Notes: generated from the letters alone by a model not told the origin. A DNA stretch of 6,672 nt from JAFGTP01 sp964498725 (GCA_964498725.1 CAZCHS010000145.1:1-6672), one strand, 5' to 3'. Shown: positions 1 to 6,252, numbered from the stretch's first letter. A program made the numbers and translations.

Positions 1-100
1 CGTTTCTATAATTTATTTAGGACAGATATGGAAATTAATATAAAAGAGCATATTTTATTCATTTTTTCATAAAACTTTTGACACTACCAGGTTATTTCTT

Positions 101-1399
101 CTACTTTTCTTCCAGATAATCTTTCAACCCTTTTTCGCGGCCAATATCAGTGGGATGATATAGTTTGGTACCGGCTATATTTTCCGGTAAATAATCCTGG
201 GCCGTGAAATGTCCGGGAAAATCATGAGGATATTTATAGTTTTTTCCGTATCCTTCATCCTTCATCAGTTTAGTTGGAGCATTGCGCAGATGCAGGGGAA
301 CGTTAGGTGTACCTGTATTTTTGACCAATTCTTTCGCGTTTTGGTAGGCCATGTAAGCCGCATTACTTTTCGGAGAAGCGGCTAAATAGGTCGCAACCTG
401 GGAGAGAATAATGCCGGCCTCAGGCATTCCGACTTTGTGCACTGCATCTATTCCGGCATTGGCCAGCATCAGGGCAGATGGATTGGCATTTCCCACATCT
501 TCACTGGCCGCGATCACCATACGACGGGCAATGAACATCGGGTCTTCCCCGCCTTCCAGCATGACAGTCATCCAATAAACAGCAGCATCAGGGTCACTAC
601 CGCGAATAGACTTAATAAACGCCGAGATCACATCATAATGATAGTCTCCCTTTTTATCATAGAGCAGATTTTTTTTCTGAAGCGCTTCTTTAACATTATC
701 CAGGCTGACCCGGATTTTGCTATTATCCCTTTTAGCAAGATCAACGGCTACTTCAATACCATTCAGTAATTTGCGGGCATCCCCCCCAACATTGTCAAGT
801 AAAAACTCCTCGGCTTCCCGGTCTATTTGAATATCAAGGGTTTTGAGCAATTCATCGGTTTCCAGTGCGTGATAAAGAATCTTTTTCAGATTGGTTTTGT
901 CCAGTTCCGATAGTTTGATAACCCGGCATCGTGACAATAGCGGTGAATTGACCTCAAAGGAGGGATTTTCCGTTGTTGCCCCCACAAATATGACCAATCC
1001 TTTTTCAACAGCATGCAGCAAGGCGTCCTGCTGGCCTTTATTAAAACGGTGAATTTCATCGATAAACAGAACGCTCTTTATGTTGCGCTGTTGGTTAAAT
1101 TCTGCTTTTTTGAGCACCTCCCTGACATTTTTAACACCGGCTGAAACTGCATTTAGTTGGTAAAATTTGGCATCAATATAATTGGCGATCATTATTGCGA
1201 GAGTTGTTTTTCCGGAACCCGGCGGGCCCCAGAAAATCACGGAATACATTTTCTTCTGATGAAATAGGCGGTGTAAAAATTTCCCTTCACCGGTAAGGTC
1301 AGTATGGCCGACAAAGTCTTTCAGGGTTCGCGGACGCATCCGTTCTGCCAGTGGCTGTGATAAACTTGGTTCTTTTGCGGGTTGGTCAAAAAGGTCCAT
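101..1399 (-). CDS. rarA: RarA/MgsA-family replication-associated recombination AAA+ ATPase
   Basis: Cytoplasmic AAA+ ATPase of the RarA (MgsA, WRNIP1/Mgs1) family, related to clamp-loader subunits. It acts at stalled or gapped replication forks and interacts with single-strand-binding protein. Numbered from the chosen ATG, the 432 residues show Walker A GPPGSGKT (58-65), Walker B LFIDEIH (111-117), sensor 1 TTEN (142-145), an arginine-finger segment LLSRCR (R157) and sensor 2 GGDARK (R209). The family's C-terminal tetramerisation domain follows from about residue 250 (IRGSDPDAAVYWM, ASEDVGNANP, PLHLRNAPTKLMK). Length matches the family (about 420-450). The reading frame opens 17 codons earlier at a TTG (1450). 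I chose the ATG at 1399 because CCGGAG lies five bases before it and the family typically begins MDLF. All key residues are present, so it should be active. It is divergent from the DUF2721 gene. Family assignment is firm; the physiological role is from family knowledge. Confidence 0.97.
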   Translation of the reverse strand: MDLFDQPAKEPSLSQPLAERMRPRTLKDFVGHTDLTGEGKFLHRLFHQKKMYSVIFWGPPGSGKTTLAIMIANYIDAKFYQLNAVSAGVKNVREVLKKAEFNQQRNIKSVLFIDEIHRFNKGQQDALLHAVEKGLVIFVGATTENPSFEVNSPLLSRCRVIKLSELDKTNLKKILYHALETDELLKTLDIQIDREAEEFLLDNVGGDARKLLNGIEVAVDLAKRDNSKIRVSLDNVKEALQKKNLLYDKKGDYHYDVISAFIKSIRGSDPDAAVYWMTVMLEGGEDPMFIARRMVIAASEDVGNANPSALMLANAGIDAVHKVGMPEAGIILSQVATYLAASPKSNAAYMAYQNAKELVKNTGTPNVPLHLRNAPTKLMKDEGYGKNYKYPHDFPGHFTAQDYLPENIAGTKLYHPTDIGREKGLKDYLEEK

Positions 1400-1404
1400 T
1401 ATTT

Positions 1405-1410
1405 CTCCGG
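1405..1410 (-). promoter_or_regulatory. Ribosome binding site that decides the rarA start
   Basis: On the minus strand CCGGAG lies five bases upstream of the ATG at 1397-1399, a near-ideal Shine-Dalgarno spacing. The in-frame TTG at 1448-1450 has only a weak GAGA further upstream, so the shorter form is preferred. Confidence 0.7.
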
Positions 1411-1531
1411 TTTCATGCTGGAAATTAATCCATTCCCGTTCGAAATGCAAATACGAATAATCTCTTTCAATTTTCCCCTTTATGACCTAAGTTTTTTTGT
1501 GAGTAATGAAAAATCCGTAATCTGAAAAAAC

Positions 1532-1536
1532 AGGAG
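1532..1536 (+). promoter_or_regulatory. Ribosome binding site of the DUF2721 gene
   Basis: AGGAG ten bases upstream of the ATG at 1547. It supports that ATG as the start, since no other candidate start in the frame has a comparable upstream site. Confidence 0.55.
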
Positions 1537-1546
1537 CGAAATAGCC

Positions 1547-1990
1547 ATGAAATCAGCGATCCCTTTTTTAGAACTATTACAGAGTAGTATCACCCCAATT
1601 GCGCTCATATCCGGGGTTGGTCTTTTGCTCATTTCACTGACAAACCGGCTGGGGCGAACCATTGACGCCATTCGAAAAATATCTAAAGAAGTAGATCTAC
1701 TCAAAGGTGCGGAAAAGCAAAAGAAAATCGCCCAGTTAAAAATAATTTTTCGTCGAAGCAAACTGCTGAGAAATGGTATATCCTTGATGGCTTTCAGTAT
1801 TTTGAATTCCAGTCTGATTGTTTTTGTGATTCTGATCATGACATTGACCGGCTATGATCTGCATAATTTGGCAATCGTCCTCTTATTTCTTAGTATTTCC
1901 GGTATAATCGGCGCGGCATTTTTTCTGTTTTTTGATGTAATTTTGACATTGAATGCCGTAAAATATGAGATACAGGAGCAGATAAAATAG
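1547..1990 (+). CDS. DUF2721-family small integral membrane protein
   Basis: Small inner-membrane protein of 147 residues that I recognise as the DUF2721 family, whose function is not known. The hallmark is the N-terminal membrane segment running into a conserved turn, ISGVGLLLISLTNRLGR (21-37). A charged cytoplasmic-type loop follows (about 38-75, rich in Lys/Arg/Glu and probably helical), then two more hydrophobic helices (about 77-101 and 107-135) and a short charged tail. The start is an ATG with AGGAG at 1532-1536, a ten-base spacing. This is slightly long but acceptable, and no better start exists nearby. The gene stands alone: divergent from rarA across a 147-bp spacer and convergent with cmoB, 48 bp away. 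Nothing in the context reveals a partner. The family call is from recall of the LTNRLGR signature, not a database search. Confidence 0.88.
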   Translation: MKSAIPFLELLQSSITPIALISGVGLLLISLTNRLGRTIDAIRKISKEVDLLKGAEKQKKIAQLKIIFRRSKLLRNGISLMAFSILNSSLIVFVILIMTLTGYDLHNLAIVLLFLSISGIIGAAFFLFFDVILTLNAVKYEIQEQIK

Positions 1991-2004
1991 CTGCTTAACG
2001 CGCT

Positions 2005-2016
2005 TATTTCGAAATA
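2005..2016. repeat. 12-bp perfect palindrome in the convergent gap
   Basis: TATTTCGAAATA is perfectly self-complementary and lies in the 48-bp gap between the ends of the DUF2721 gene and cmoB. It has no loop and no clean U-tract, so it is a poor intrinsic terminator. It could be a protein site or simply chance in AT-rich DNA. I see no convincing terminator for either convergent gene here. Confidence 0.35.
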
Positions 2017-2038
2017 CAACAGGTGGGATATGATTTTA

Positions 2039-2995
2039 TTATTTTTCGGCAATGAATATCGCGCGTTTCGGCGCCGGATAGCCCTCGATTGTTTTATTTG
2101 CATTCTCCGGGTCCAGGTAGTCTTCCAGTGATTCAAAAGTCATCCAGTCGGTCTTGCGCTGTTCCTGAATTGTCGTTTGGGTTGCATCCACTATTCTGGG
2201 ATTTTTGAAACCGGCTCTGTTCAGCCAACTGATCATTGTATCCGGTGAGGGCAAAAACCAGACATTGCGCATTTTGCCGTAACGGCCGGATGGAACCAGA
2301 ACTTCATTGTTCCCGCCGTCGATTATCAGCGTTTCCAAGACTAACTGCCCATTGTGCCGTAACAAAGACCGCAATTCCTGCAAATGATCAAAAGGAGATT
2401 TGCGATGATAAAAAACACCCATTGAAAATACCGTATGAAAAAAGGACTGGTTTTTGGGAATGTCCTCAATACCCACCGGCAAGACAAAGACCGGTATGTG
2501 GCCCAGATATTTTTTAAATACCATAAACTGGAAAACAAATAAAATAAAAGGATCAATGCCCACGACCATACGGGCCTCTTCTCCGGCCATTCGCAAACAA
2601 TGGTAGCCATTGCCACAGCCCACATCCAATAGGAACTTATTTTTCAGGGGTGCAATATGATCTTTGAGACGGTTCCATTTCCAGTCACTGCGCCACTCGG
2701 TGTTGATGTCTATGCCGAAAAAGTTGAAAGGGCCTTTCCGCCAGGGGTGCAATTTTTTCAAATTTTCTTTTAATATTTTTGGGGAAATGTCACTGAGTTC
2801 TTCCTTTTTCCCAATTTCTATGGTATCGCTTTTGAGGTTGATATGATTGGCGTTAATGTCAGGTAATTCTTCGATAACTGCCAGCCATTTATCCAGGTCG
2901 CCGTGATTGATATCATGAAAAGTGCGGGGAATATATTCCCGCCAATGTTTGATTTTTGTCCGGCTGATGATTTTGTGAAATTCCAAAAAGTCCAT
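2039..2995 (-). CDS. cmoB: tRNA U34 carboxymethyltransferase CmoB
   Basis: Transfers the carboxymethyl group of carboxy-S-adenosyl-L-methionine (Cx-SAM) to 5-hydroxyuridine at tRNA position 34. This gives 5-oxyacetyluridine (cmo5U), which widens wobble decoding. The 318 residues match E. coli CmoB (323) end to end. Landmarks are the family block PWRKGPF (84-90), TEWRSDWKW (99-107), the Rossmann glycine motif LLDVGCGNGYH (122-132), GIDP (146-149), FSMGVFYHR (190-198), LVLETLIIDG (218-227) and the C-terminal EGYPAPKRA (304-312). K87, Y196 and R311 correspond to the E. coli residues known to hold the Cx-SAM carboxylate (K91, Y200, R315), so Cx-SAM rather than SAM should be the donor. The ATG lies one base after the cmoA stop, with GGTGA inside the end of cmoA as likely ribosome site, so the pair is probably translationally coupled. 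The U34 hydroxylase that acts earlier is not in the window. Confidence 0.98.
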   Translation of the reverse strand: MDFLEFHKIISRTKIKHWREYIPRTFHDINHGDLDKWLAVIEELPDINANHINLKSDTIEIGKKEELSDISPKILKENLKKLHPWRKGPFNFFGIDINTEWRSDWKWNRLKDHIAPLKNKFLLDVGCGNGYHCLRMAGEEARMVVGIDPFILFVFQFMVFKKYLGHIPVFVLPVGIEDIPKNQSFFHTVFSMGVFYHRKSPFDHLQELRSLLRHNGQLVLETLIIDGGNNEVLVPSGRYGKMRNVWFLPSPDTMISWLNRAGFKNPRIVDATQTTIQEQRKTDWMTFESLEDYLDPENANKTIEGYPAPKRAIFIAEK

Positions 2996-2996
2996 C

Positions 2997-3722
2997 TTAT
3001 TTCACCGCCAGCATGGATACAAAATTGAAACAGCGAAACCACATCTCAAAAGTTTTAAAACCGGCATCCATAATGCGATTTTTATGGATAAAAAGGTCAT
3101 CACGGATCAGGACATTTTCCAGGGAACTTCGCTTTTGACTGATCTCCAAATTGGAGTATCCCTGCTGCTTTTTAAAATTCAAATGAAGAGCGTCATTCAG
3201 TTCTTGTTTCCGGTGGTCAACAAAGGATATTTTTTCCGATAAAACCAGCACGCCGCCGGGGTTCAGGCCATCGTGAATCGTCTGAATAATTTCGGCCCTT
3301 TTTTCCGGCTCAATGAATTGCAATGTAAAATTCATTACTACAATCGAGGCAGAGTCAATTTTTATGTCCCTGATATCGGCGCAGATCAACTCGATTTCCG
3401 CCGGTGAATGATATAAATCCAAATAACTTTTGCACTTTTTCACCATGGGATAGGAATTGTCCACAGCGATAATGCGAACATCCTTTTGGTTGATGCCATG
3501 CATCATAGAAAGGGTCGTAGCGCCCAGGGAGCAACCGAGATCATAGCAGTTGCTATCCTGCTGCACATATTTTGCTGTAATCCCCTCCAGTTGTGAAATA
3601 ATGAGGTCATAGCCGGGGACTGACCTGGAAATCATGTCCGGGAATACTTTGGCGACATTTTCATCAAAGGTAAAGGGCTTGACTTTTCTAAGCGGTTTCG
3701 CGTAAATATTATCTTTTTTCAC
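2997..3722 (-). CDS. cmoA: Carboxy-S-adenosyl-L-methionine synthase CmoA
   Basis: Makes Cx-SAM from SAM and prephenate (releasing phenylpyruvate and water), the donor used by CmoB for the wobble modification cmo5U34. The 241 residues align well with E. coli CmoA (247). Landmarks are TFDENVAKVFPDMISRSVPGY (18-38), the SAM-binding YDLGCSLGATTLS (60-72), AVDNS (86-90), ADIRDI (115-120), NFTLQF (131-136), GLNPGGVLVLSEK (152-164) and LEISQKRSSLENV (192-204). Y38 and R198 match the E. coli residues Y39 and R199 associated with cofactor and prephenate binding, so the carboxylating activity is expected. The start codon is GTG, with GAGAG seven bases upstream; I see no better ATG. It is the upstream gene of a two-gene operon with cmoB. 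The hydrolase gene 57 bp upstream is in the same direction and no promoter is evident in the gap, so a three-gene transcript is possible. Confidence 0.98.
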   Translation of the reverse strand: MKKDNIYAKPLRKVKPFTFDENVAKVFPDMISRSVPGYDLIISQLEGITAKYVQQDSNCYDLGCSLGATTLSMMHGINQKDVRIIAVDNSYPMVKKCKSYLDLYHSPAEIELICADIRDIKIDSASIVVMNFTLQFIEPEKRAEIIQTIHDGLNPGGVLVLSEKISFVDHRKQELNDALHLNFKKQQGYSNLEISQKRSSLENVLIRDDLFIHKNRIMDAGFKTFEMWFRCFNFVSMLAVK

Positions 3723-3729
3723 TCTTTTT

Positions 3730-3734
3730 CTCTC
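3730..3734 (-). promoter_or_regulatory. Ribosome binding site supporting the GTG start of cmoA
   Basis: On the minus strand GAGAG lies seven bases before the GTG at 3720-3722. The product beginning there aligns with the natural CmoA N-terminus, so GTG is taken as the true start. Confidence 0.6.
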
Positions 3735-3779
3735 GTTTATTTACCGGAAAATTTAACCAATGACACGCAATATTAAAAG

Positions 3780-4898
3780 TTACTCCTGCCACCAGTTATC
3801 AATGGGAAAGTGCCCTTTATGCAGATTGATTGTTTGACCGATTTGTGGCGTGGTAATCTTTATATTGTCTTTTTCAGCGGCCTGAATCACCAGCATCACC
3901 GGTTCTGTCCAGTCATGGACAGAAAGGGTAAAGCCGGACCAATGAATTGGCATAAATATGCTGGCCTTGAGGTCTCTGGCGGCGGCCACAGTTTGTTCCG
4001 GAAACATGTGAACATTTTTCCATTGTTGATTGTACTGGCCACATTCCAGCAAAGCCAAGTGGACCGCTCCATATTTTTCATAAATCTCCTGAAAATGGGG
4101 CCCGTAACCGGTATCGCCGCTGAAAAATATTTTGTGACCGCCCGATTTTATGATCCAGGAACACCAGAGAGTCCTTGCTCTGTCATTAAATGCTCTTCCG
4201 GAAAAATGACGCGCCGGTGTGGACACCAGGGTCAAGTTGTTCAATGTGACTTCTTCCCACCAGTTCAGTTTGATTATTTTCGATTGTTTCACACCCCATC
4301 GTTGCAGATGTTTGTCAACGCCCAGCGGGACAATGAATTTGGCTGTTTTTGATTTTAATTGTTTAATGGAGCGCATATCCAAATGATCATAATGGTCATG
4401 AGAAATAACGATCAGATCAATAGGTGGTAATTGCTCAATTGCGATGGGAAAATTCATGGTATACCGTCTTGGCCCGATAAAGGGGATCGGTGAACTGATC
4501 CGGCCAAACATCGGGTCGATCAGAATAATTTGGCCGGCGATTTCGATCAGAAAGGTTGAGTGGCCAAACCAGGTAATTTTTGTTTCGGTGGAATTGCCGA
4601 TGTTCATAGGGTCGATTTTTGTAACCGGCAGTGGTATGGCCGGCTCACGGTATTCCGCTCCCCGCATAAATTCCCATATGATTTTTAATCCGTCACCAAA
4701 GTTCATGTCCATAGGTGTTGGAATTTGGTTGTGAAAGCGGCCTTTATGATAATTGTCCAGGGCAGTGTACTGTTGCTTTTCCCGATGAGAAATTCTTCCT
4801 CCGAAGGCTGGGTTCAAATTGACAAAGAGGATGATAATTGCTGCCGTAAGTACAATTGTTATTAACATTCTTATATGAATTTTCCTTATCGTTTTCAT
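3780..4898 (-). CDS. Membrane-anchored MBL-fold hydrolase, NAPE-PLD-like (COG2220)
   Basis: Metallo-beta-lactamase-fold hydrolase resembling N-acyl-phosphatidylethanolamine phospholipase D. From the ATG used here (372 residues) there is a basic N-terminus and one hydrophobic helix (about 11-27), consistent with an inner-membrane anchor or uncleaved signal. The family motif NPAFGG follows at 29-34. The catalytic domain begins with TWFGHSTFLIE (109-119). The dinuclear metal set looks complete: H167, H169, D171 and H172 in SHDHYDH, then H231, D262 in FSGDTGYG and H319 in PIHWS. The WKNVHMFPEQ segment (293-302) matches the HxxPEEAV region of NAPE-PLD relatives. A phosphodiester or membrane-lipid substrate is inferred from the family only; bacterial members are mostly uncharacterised. 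The start is uncertain: the frame extends to a TTG at 4937, and an ATG at 4868 has AAGGA about 14 bases upstream; none has an ideal ribosome site. It is the first gene of a same-strand run with cmoA and cmoB. Confidence 0.9.
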   Translation of the reverse strand: MKTIRKIHIRMLITIVLTAAIIILFVNLNPAFGGRISHREKQQYTALDNYHKGRFHNQIPTPMDMNFGDGLKIIWEFMRGAEYREPAIPLPVTKIDPMNIGNSTETKITWFGHSTFLIEIAGQIILIDPMFGRISSPIPFIGPRRYTMNFPIAIEQLPPIDLIVISHDHYDHLDMRSIKQLKSKTAKFIVPLGVDKHLQRWGVKQSKIIKLNWWEEVTLNNLTLVSTPARHFSGRAFNDRARTLWCSWIIKSGGHKIFFSGDTGYGPHFQEIYEKYGAVHLALLECGQYNQQWKNVHMFPEQTVAAARDLKASIFMPIHWSGFTLSVHDWTEPVMLVIQAAEKDNIKITTPQIGQTINLHKGHFPIDNWWQE

Positions 4899-5096
4899 GA
4901 ATAAGATTAATCTAAACAGTTTTTTCTTATTTAACAACAGATGAACAAAGCCAGGGTATACAATTTATAGTAAGGATTTTTATTTGAGTTTATGGTTATT
5001 AATCAATGGGGTGGGGGCAGAATTAAACGAATTCAGAACTCATGGCAAGAGTTCAACAATTAACAAATTAATTATTGATAAGTACCATCTAATTCA

Positions 5097-5133
5097 TTGT
5101 TTAAAATATGGACACTGCCTGTTTTTTAAACAA
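5097..5133. repeat. Inverted repeat with perfect 10-bp arms
   Basis: TTGTTTAAAA (5097-5106) and TTTTAAACAA (5124-5133) are exact reverse complements, separated by a 17-base loop. Inside the loop GG (5110-5111) could pair with CC (5118-5119). On the plus strand the right arm is followed by A residues rather than T residues, and on the minus strand the hairpin is not followed by a T run. It is therefore not a normal intrinsic terminator in either direction. A regulator site, an RNA hairpin or chance in AT-rich DNA are all possible. Confidence 0.5.
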
Positions 5134-5296
5134 AAAAATTCGGTTGTTTTGGATAGATCAATTTTTATATAAAATAGCTCAAAGAAATAAAAACTGGTAG
5201 GAATTATTGTATTTTATCATCTCATTAATTTGCATGGTATATTCTTGTTTAGTAATTGTACAAAATAGTATCTGGTATTTATGGATTGTTAATTTT

Positions 5297-5325
5297 TTGA
5301 AATTTATGTGTTTATGCTTGATAAT
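5297..5325 (+). promoter_or_regulatory. Sigma70-like promoter candidate for the exported protein gene
   Basis: TTGAAA (5297-5302) and GATAAT (5320-5325) each match the housekeeping consensus at five of six bases and are separated by the optimal 17 bases. Transcription would begin near 5332, giving a leader of about 60 bases before the ATG at 5392. AT-rich surroundings raise the chance of a random match. If the host uses a Bacteroidota-type promoter the call would not apply. Confidence 0.45.
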
Positions 5326-5382
5326 AGTCTCGGGTACATTTTTTGGCATAGATTAAGTGACTTTTAAAAAAAATGATTAAAC

Positions 5383-5386
5383 GAGG
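5383..5386 (+). promoter_or_regulatory. Ribosome binding site of the small exported protein
   Basis: GAGG five bases upstream of the ATG at 5392. Together with the immediately following signal peptide it fixes the start. Confidence 0.65.
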
Positions 5387-5391
5387 TTGAC

Positions 5392-5826
5392 ATGAAGACA
5401 AAAAAATTTTTAATACTGATTTTACTTACAATTGTATTTTGCGGGCAGAGTTTTTCCCAGGAAATCGGTGAATGGCGGACGACATCGGATTTTACCATCC
5501 ATCATGATGAGCGGGGCTATAATCTTCCCGATGCTTTTACACTGGCAATTTTAGCAAATTATTACAGTGTGAAAAAATTTGAAGAGGTGGGGTTTACATG
5601 GTGGCAGGCTGATCTGACAACCTTCACACTTGGAGTGGCATGGGAAGTCAAAGACGGATTAGTGCCGCTGGAAGAAGTACCGATTTTTGGCGGTAATGGA
5701 TTTTCTACGACCGATGTGGCAGTCAATGCCGGTGTCATTGTAACAAACCGTATCCTGAAATTTGGTCTCAGTAAAGTGTTAGGCTATGTTTCCAATAATA
5801 CTAAATTGAATTTAGTGGCTAAATAG
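5392..5826 (+). CDS. Small exported protein of unknown function
   Basis: 144 residues starting with a clear Sec signal peptide: basic MKTKK, a hydrophobic core (6-17) and a probable cleavage after SFS (about residue 22). The cysteine at 17 is preceded by F, so it does not form a lipobox and the mature protein is probably soluble in the periplasm or outer-membrane associated. The start ATG has GAGG five bases upstream. The mature part has one suggestive stretch: FTLGVAWEVKDGLVP (78-92), then GFSTTDVAVNAGVIV (103-117). This resembles the layout of YfiM/DUF2279-type proteins, where a G-x-x-KE-x-x-D segment precedes a S-x-x-D-x-x-x-N-x-x-G segment. The likeness is weak and from memory, so I leave it unassigned. 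It has its own promoter candidate and stands alone, convergent with the partial outer-membrane gene. A repeat copy begins almost at its stop codon. Confidence 0.85.
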   Translation: MKTKKFLILILLTIVFCGQSFSQEIGEWRTTSDFTIHHDERGYNLPDAFTLAILANYYSVKKFEEVGFTWWQADLTTFTLGVAWEVKDGLVPLEEVPIFGGNGFSTTDVAVNAGVIVTNRILKFGLSKVLGYVSNNTKLNLVAK

Positions 5827-5830
5827 ATCT

Positions 5831-5862
5831 GGTTGAGGTTAAGGTTGAGGCTGAGGTTGAGG
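5831..5862 (+). repeat. GGYTGA hexamer tandem run
   Basis: Five hexamers in a row (GGTTGA, GGTTAA, GGTTGA, GGCTGA, GGTTGA), then GG, beginning four bases after the stop codon at 5824-5826. The run overlaps the left end of the longer dispersed repeat. In the frame of the upstream gene it would read as alternating Leu-Arg, reaching a stop at 5899-5901 if the TAG were read through. A degenerate, shorter version (three clean units) is at 6141-6160. Confidence 0.7.
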
Positions 5863-5908
5863 CCTCCCGCACACACGGAGATGTCATTACGAATGAAGTG
5901 AAGCCCGT
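5841..5908 (+). repeat. Intergenic repeat, copy 1 of 2
   Basis: A 68-bp unit matching the copy at 6139-6206 at 63 of 68 positions, same orientation, no gaps. It contains part of the GGYTGA run, the palindrome GAGGCCTC (5859-5866), CCCGC, an ACGGAGATGTCATT segment and GAATGAAGTGAAGC. The last part resembles the 5' part of a widespread intergenic motif of the form TCATTGCGAACGAAGTGAAGC, known from memory in many bacterial genomes. Here the 3' arm that would pair with ATTGC is missing and this copy has ATTAC instead, so it looks degenerate. Confidence 0.8.
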
Positions 5909-6138
5909 CGACGTTTTGTTATGCCGGACAGGTAATCCCGATGTCTTGATTGATGCCACATTTTCATGTACACGGATTGTTACAGGAGTATATGGATTTA
6001 TTTGTTTTAAATGCTATGAATGACCTGATTTTAATCGGATTCGGCCCGTAATCGATTGAAAAAACACCATGCCATACCGACTAACTTCATAAATCAAAAA
6101 TCATCAATCATTATTCGTAGATCAATTGAGGCAGAGGG
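5909..6138. other. Convergent spacer between the two repeat copies, no gene seen
   Basis: This 230-bp stretch lies between the end of the small exported protein gene and the end of the outer-membrane gene. One plus-strand frame stays open from the first repeat for about 65 codons but has no start codon or ribosome site. A segment near 5920-5950 (ATGCCGGACAGGTAATCCCGATGT) loosely recalls another common intergenic repeat style, but no second copy is present. An ATCA-rich stretch lies near 6091-6112. No terminator with a U-tract is evident. Confidence 0.5.
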
Positions 6139-6206
6139 AAGGCTGAGGCTGAGGTTGAGGCCTCCCGCATCCACGGAGATGTCATTGCGAATGAAGTGAA
6201 GCCTGT
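6139..6206 (+). repeat. Intergenic repeat, copy 2 of 2
   Basis: Second 68-bp copy, direct orientation, starting 298 bp after the start of the first copy. It keeps ATTGC where copy 1 has ATTAC and differs at four other positions. Its right end lies 46 bp beyond the stop codon of the minus-strand outer-membrane gene. The two copies therefore sit close to the 3' ends of both convergent genes. Sequence similarity ends at the same point on the right (after AAGCCTGT and AAGCCCGT), which suggests a defined element boundary rather than a random local duplication. Confidence 0.8.
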
Positions 6207-6252
6207 TATCAGTAAATCACAGTTTACCGACCAGAACCCAGCCCCCGGATTA

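Larger units (their letters stand above)
4899..5391. other. AT-rich divergent spacer without a convincing gene
   Basis: About 490 bp between the divergent hydrolase gene and the small exported-protein gene, visibly richer in A and T than the coding regions. The only open frame of note is a 62-codon one on the plus strand (4984-5172). It starts with TTG, has no recognisable domain and is rich in codons expected of AT-rich noncoding DNA, so I do not call it. The spacer holds the inverted repeat at 5097-5133 and the promoter candidate at 5297-5325. It must also carry the promoter of the hydrolase gene, which I cannot place confidently. Confidence 0.6.

Noticed and set aside
6..62. 18-codon minus-strand frame downstream of rarA with a hydrophobic peptide
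   Set aside because: Very short, AT-rich, no ribosome site; expected by chance. The 100-bp rarA downstream stretch also shows no hairpin with a U-tract.
2236..2625. Overlapping open frames on both strands inside cmoB
   Set aside because: They are shadows of cmoB, which is fully conserved across this stretch.
3810..4352. 180-codon plus-strand frame antisense to the hydrolase gene
   Set aside because: The minus-strand frame carries all metal-binding motifs of a known family; the antisense frame shows no domain and no ribosome site.
5097..5133. Intrinsic terminator reading of the inverted repeat
   Set aside because: The stem is AT-only apart from one pair, and no T run follows it in either transcription direction.
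4984..5172. 62-codon open frame on the plus strand in the AT-rich spacer
   Set aside because: TTG start with only a loosely placed AAGGA, no recognisable domain or signal peptide, and composition like the surrounding noncoding DNA.
5827..6020. Plus-strand open frame through repeat copy 1 reading as Val-Glu-type dipeptides
   Set aside because: No start codon or ribosome site, and the repetitive peptide is a consequence of the hexamer run rather than selection for a protein.
5831..6206. CRISPR array or attachment-site reading of the two repeats
   Set aside because: Only two copies, 230 bp apart, with no regular spacers, no cas genes and no integrase or tRNA gene in the window.
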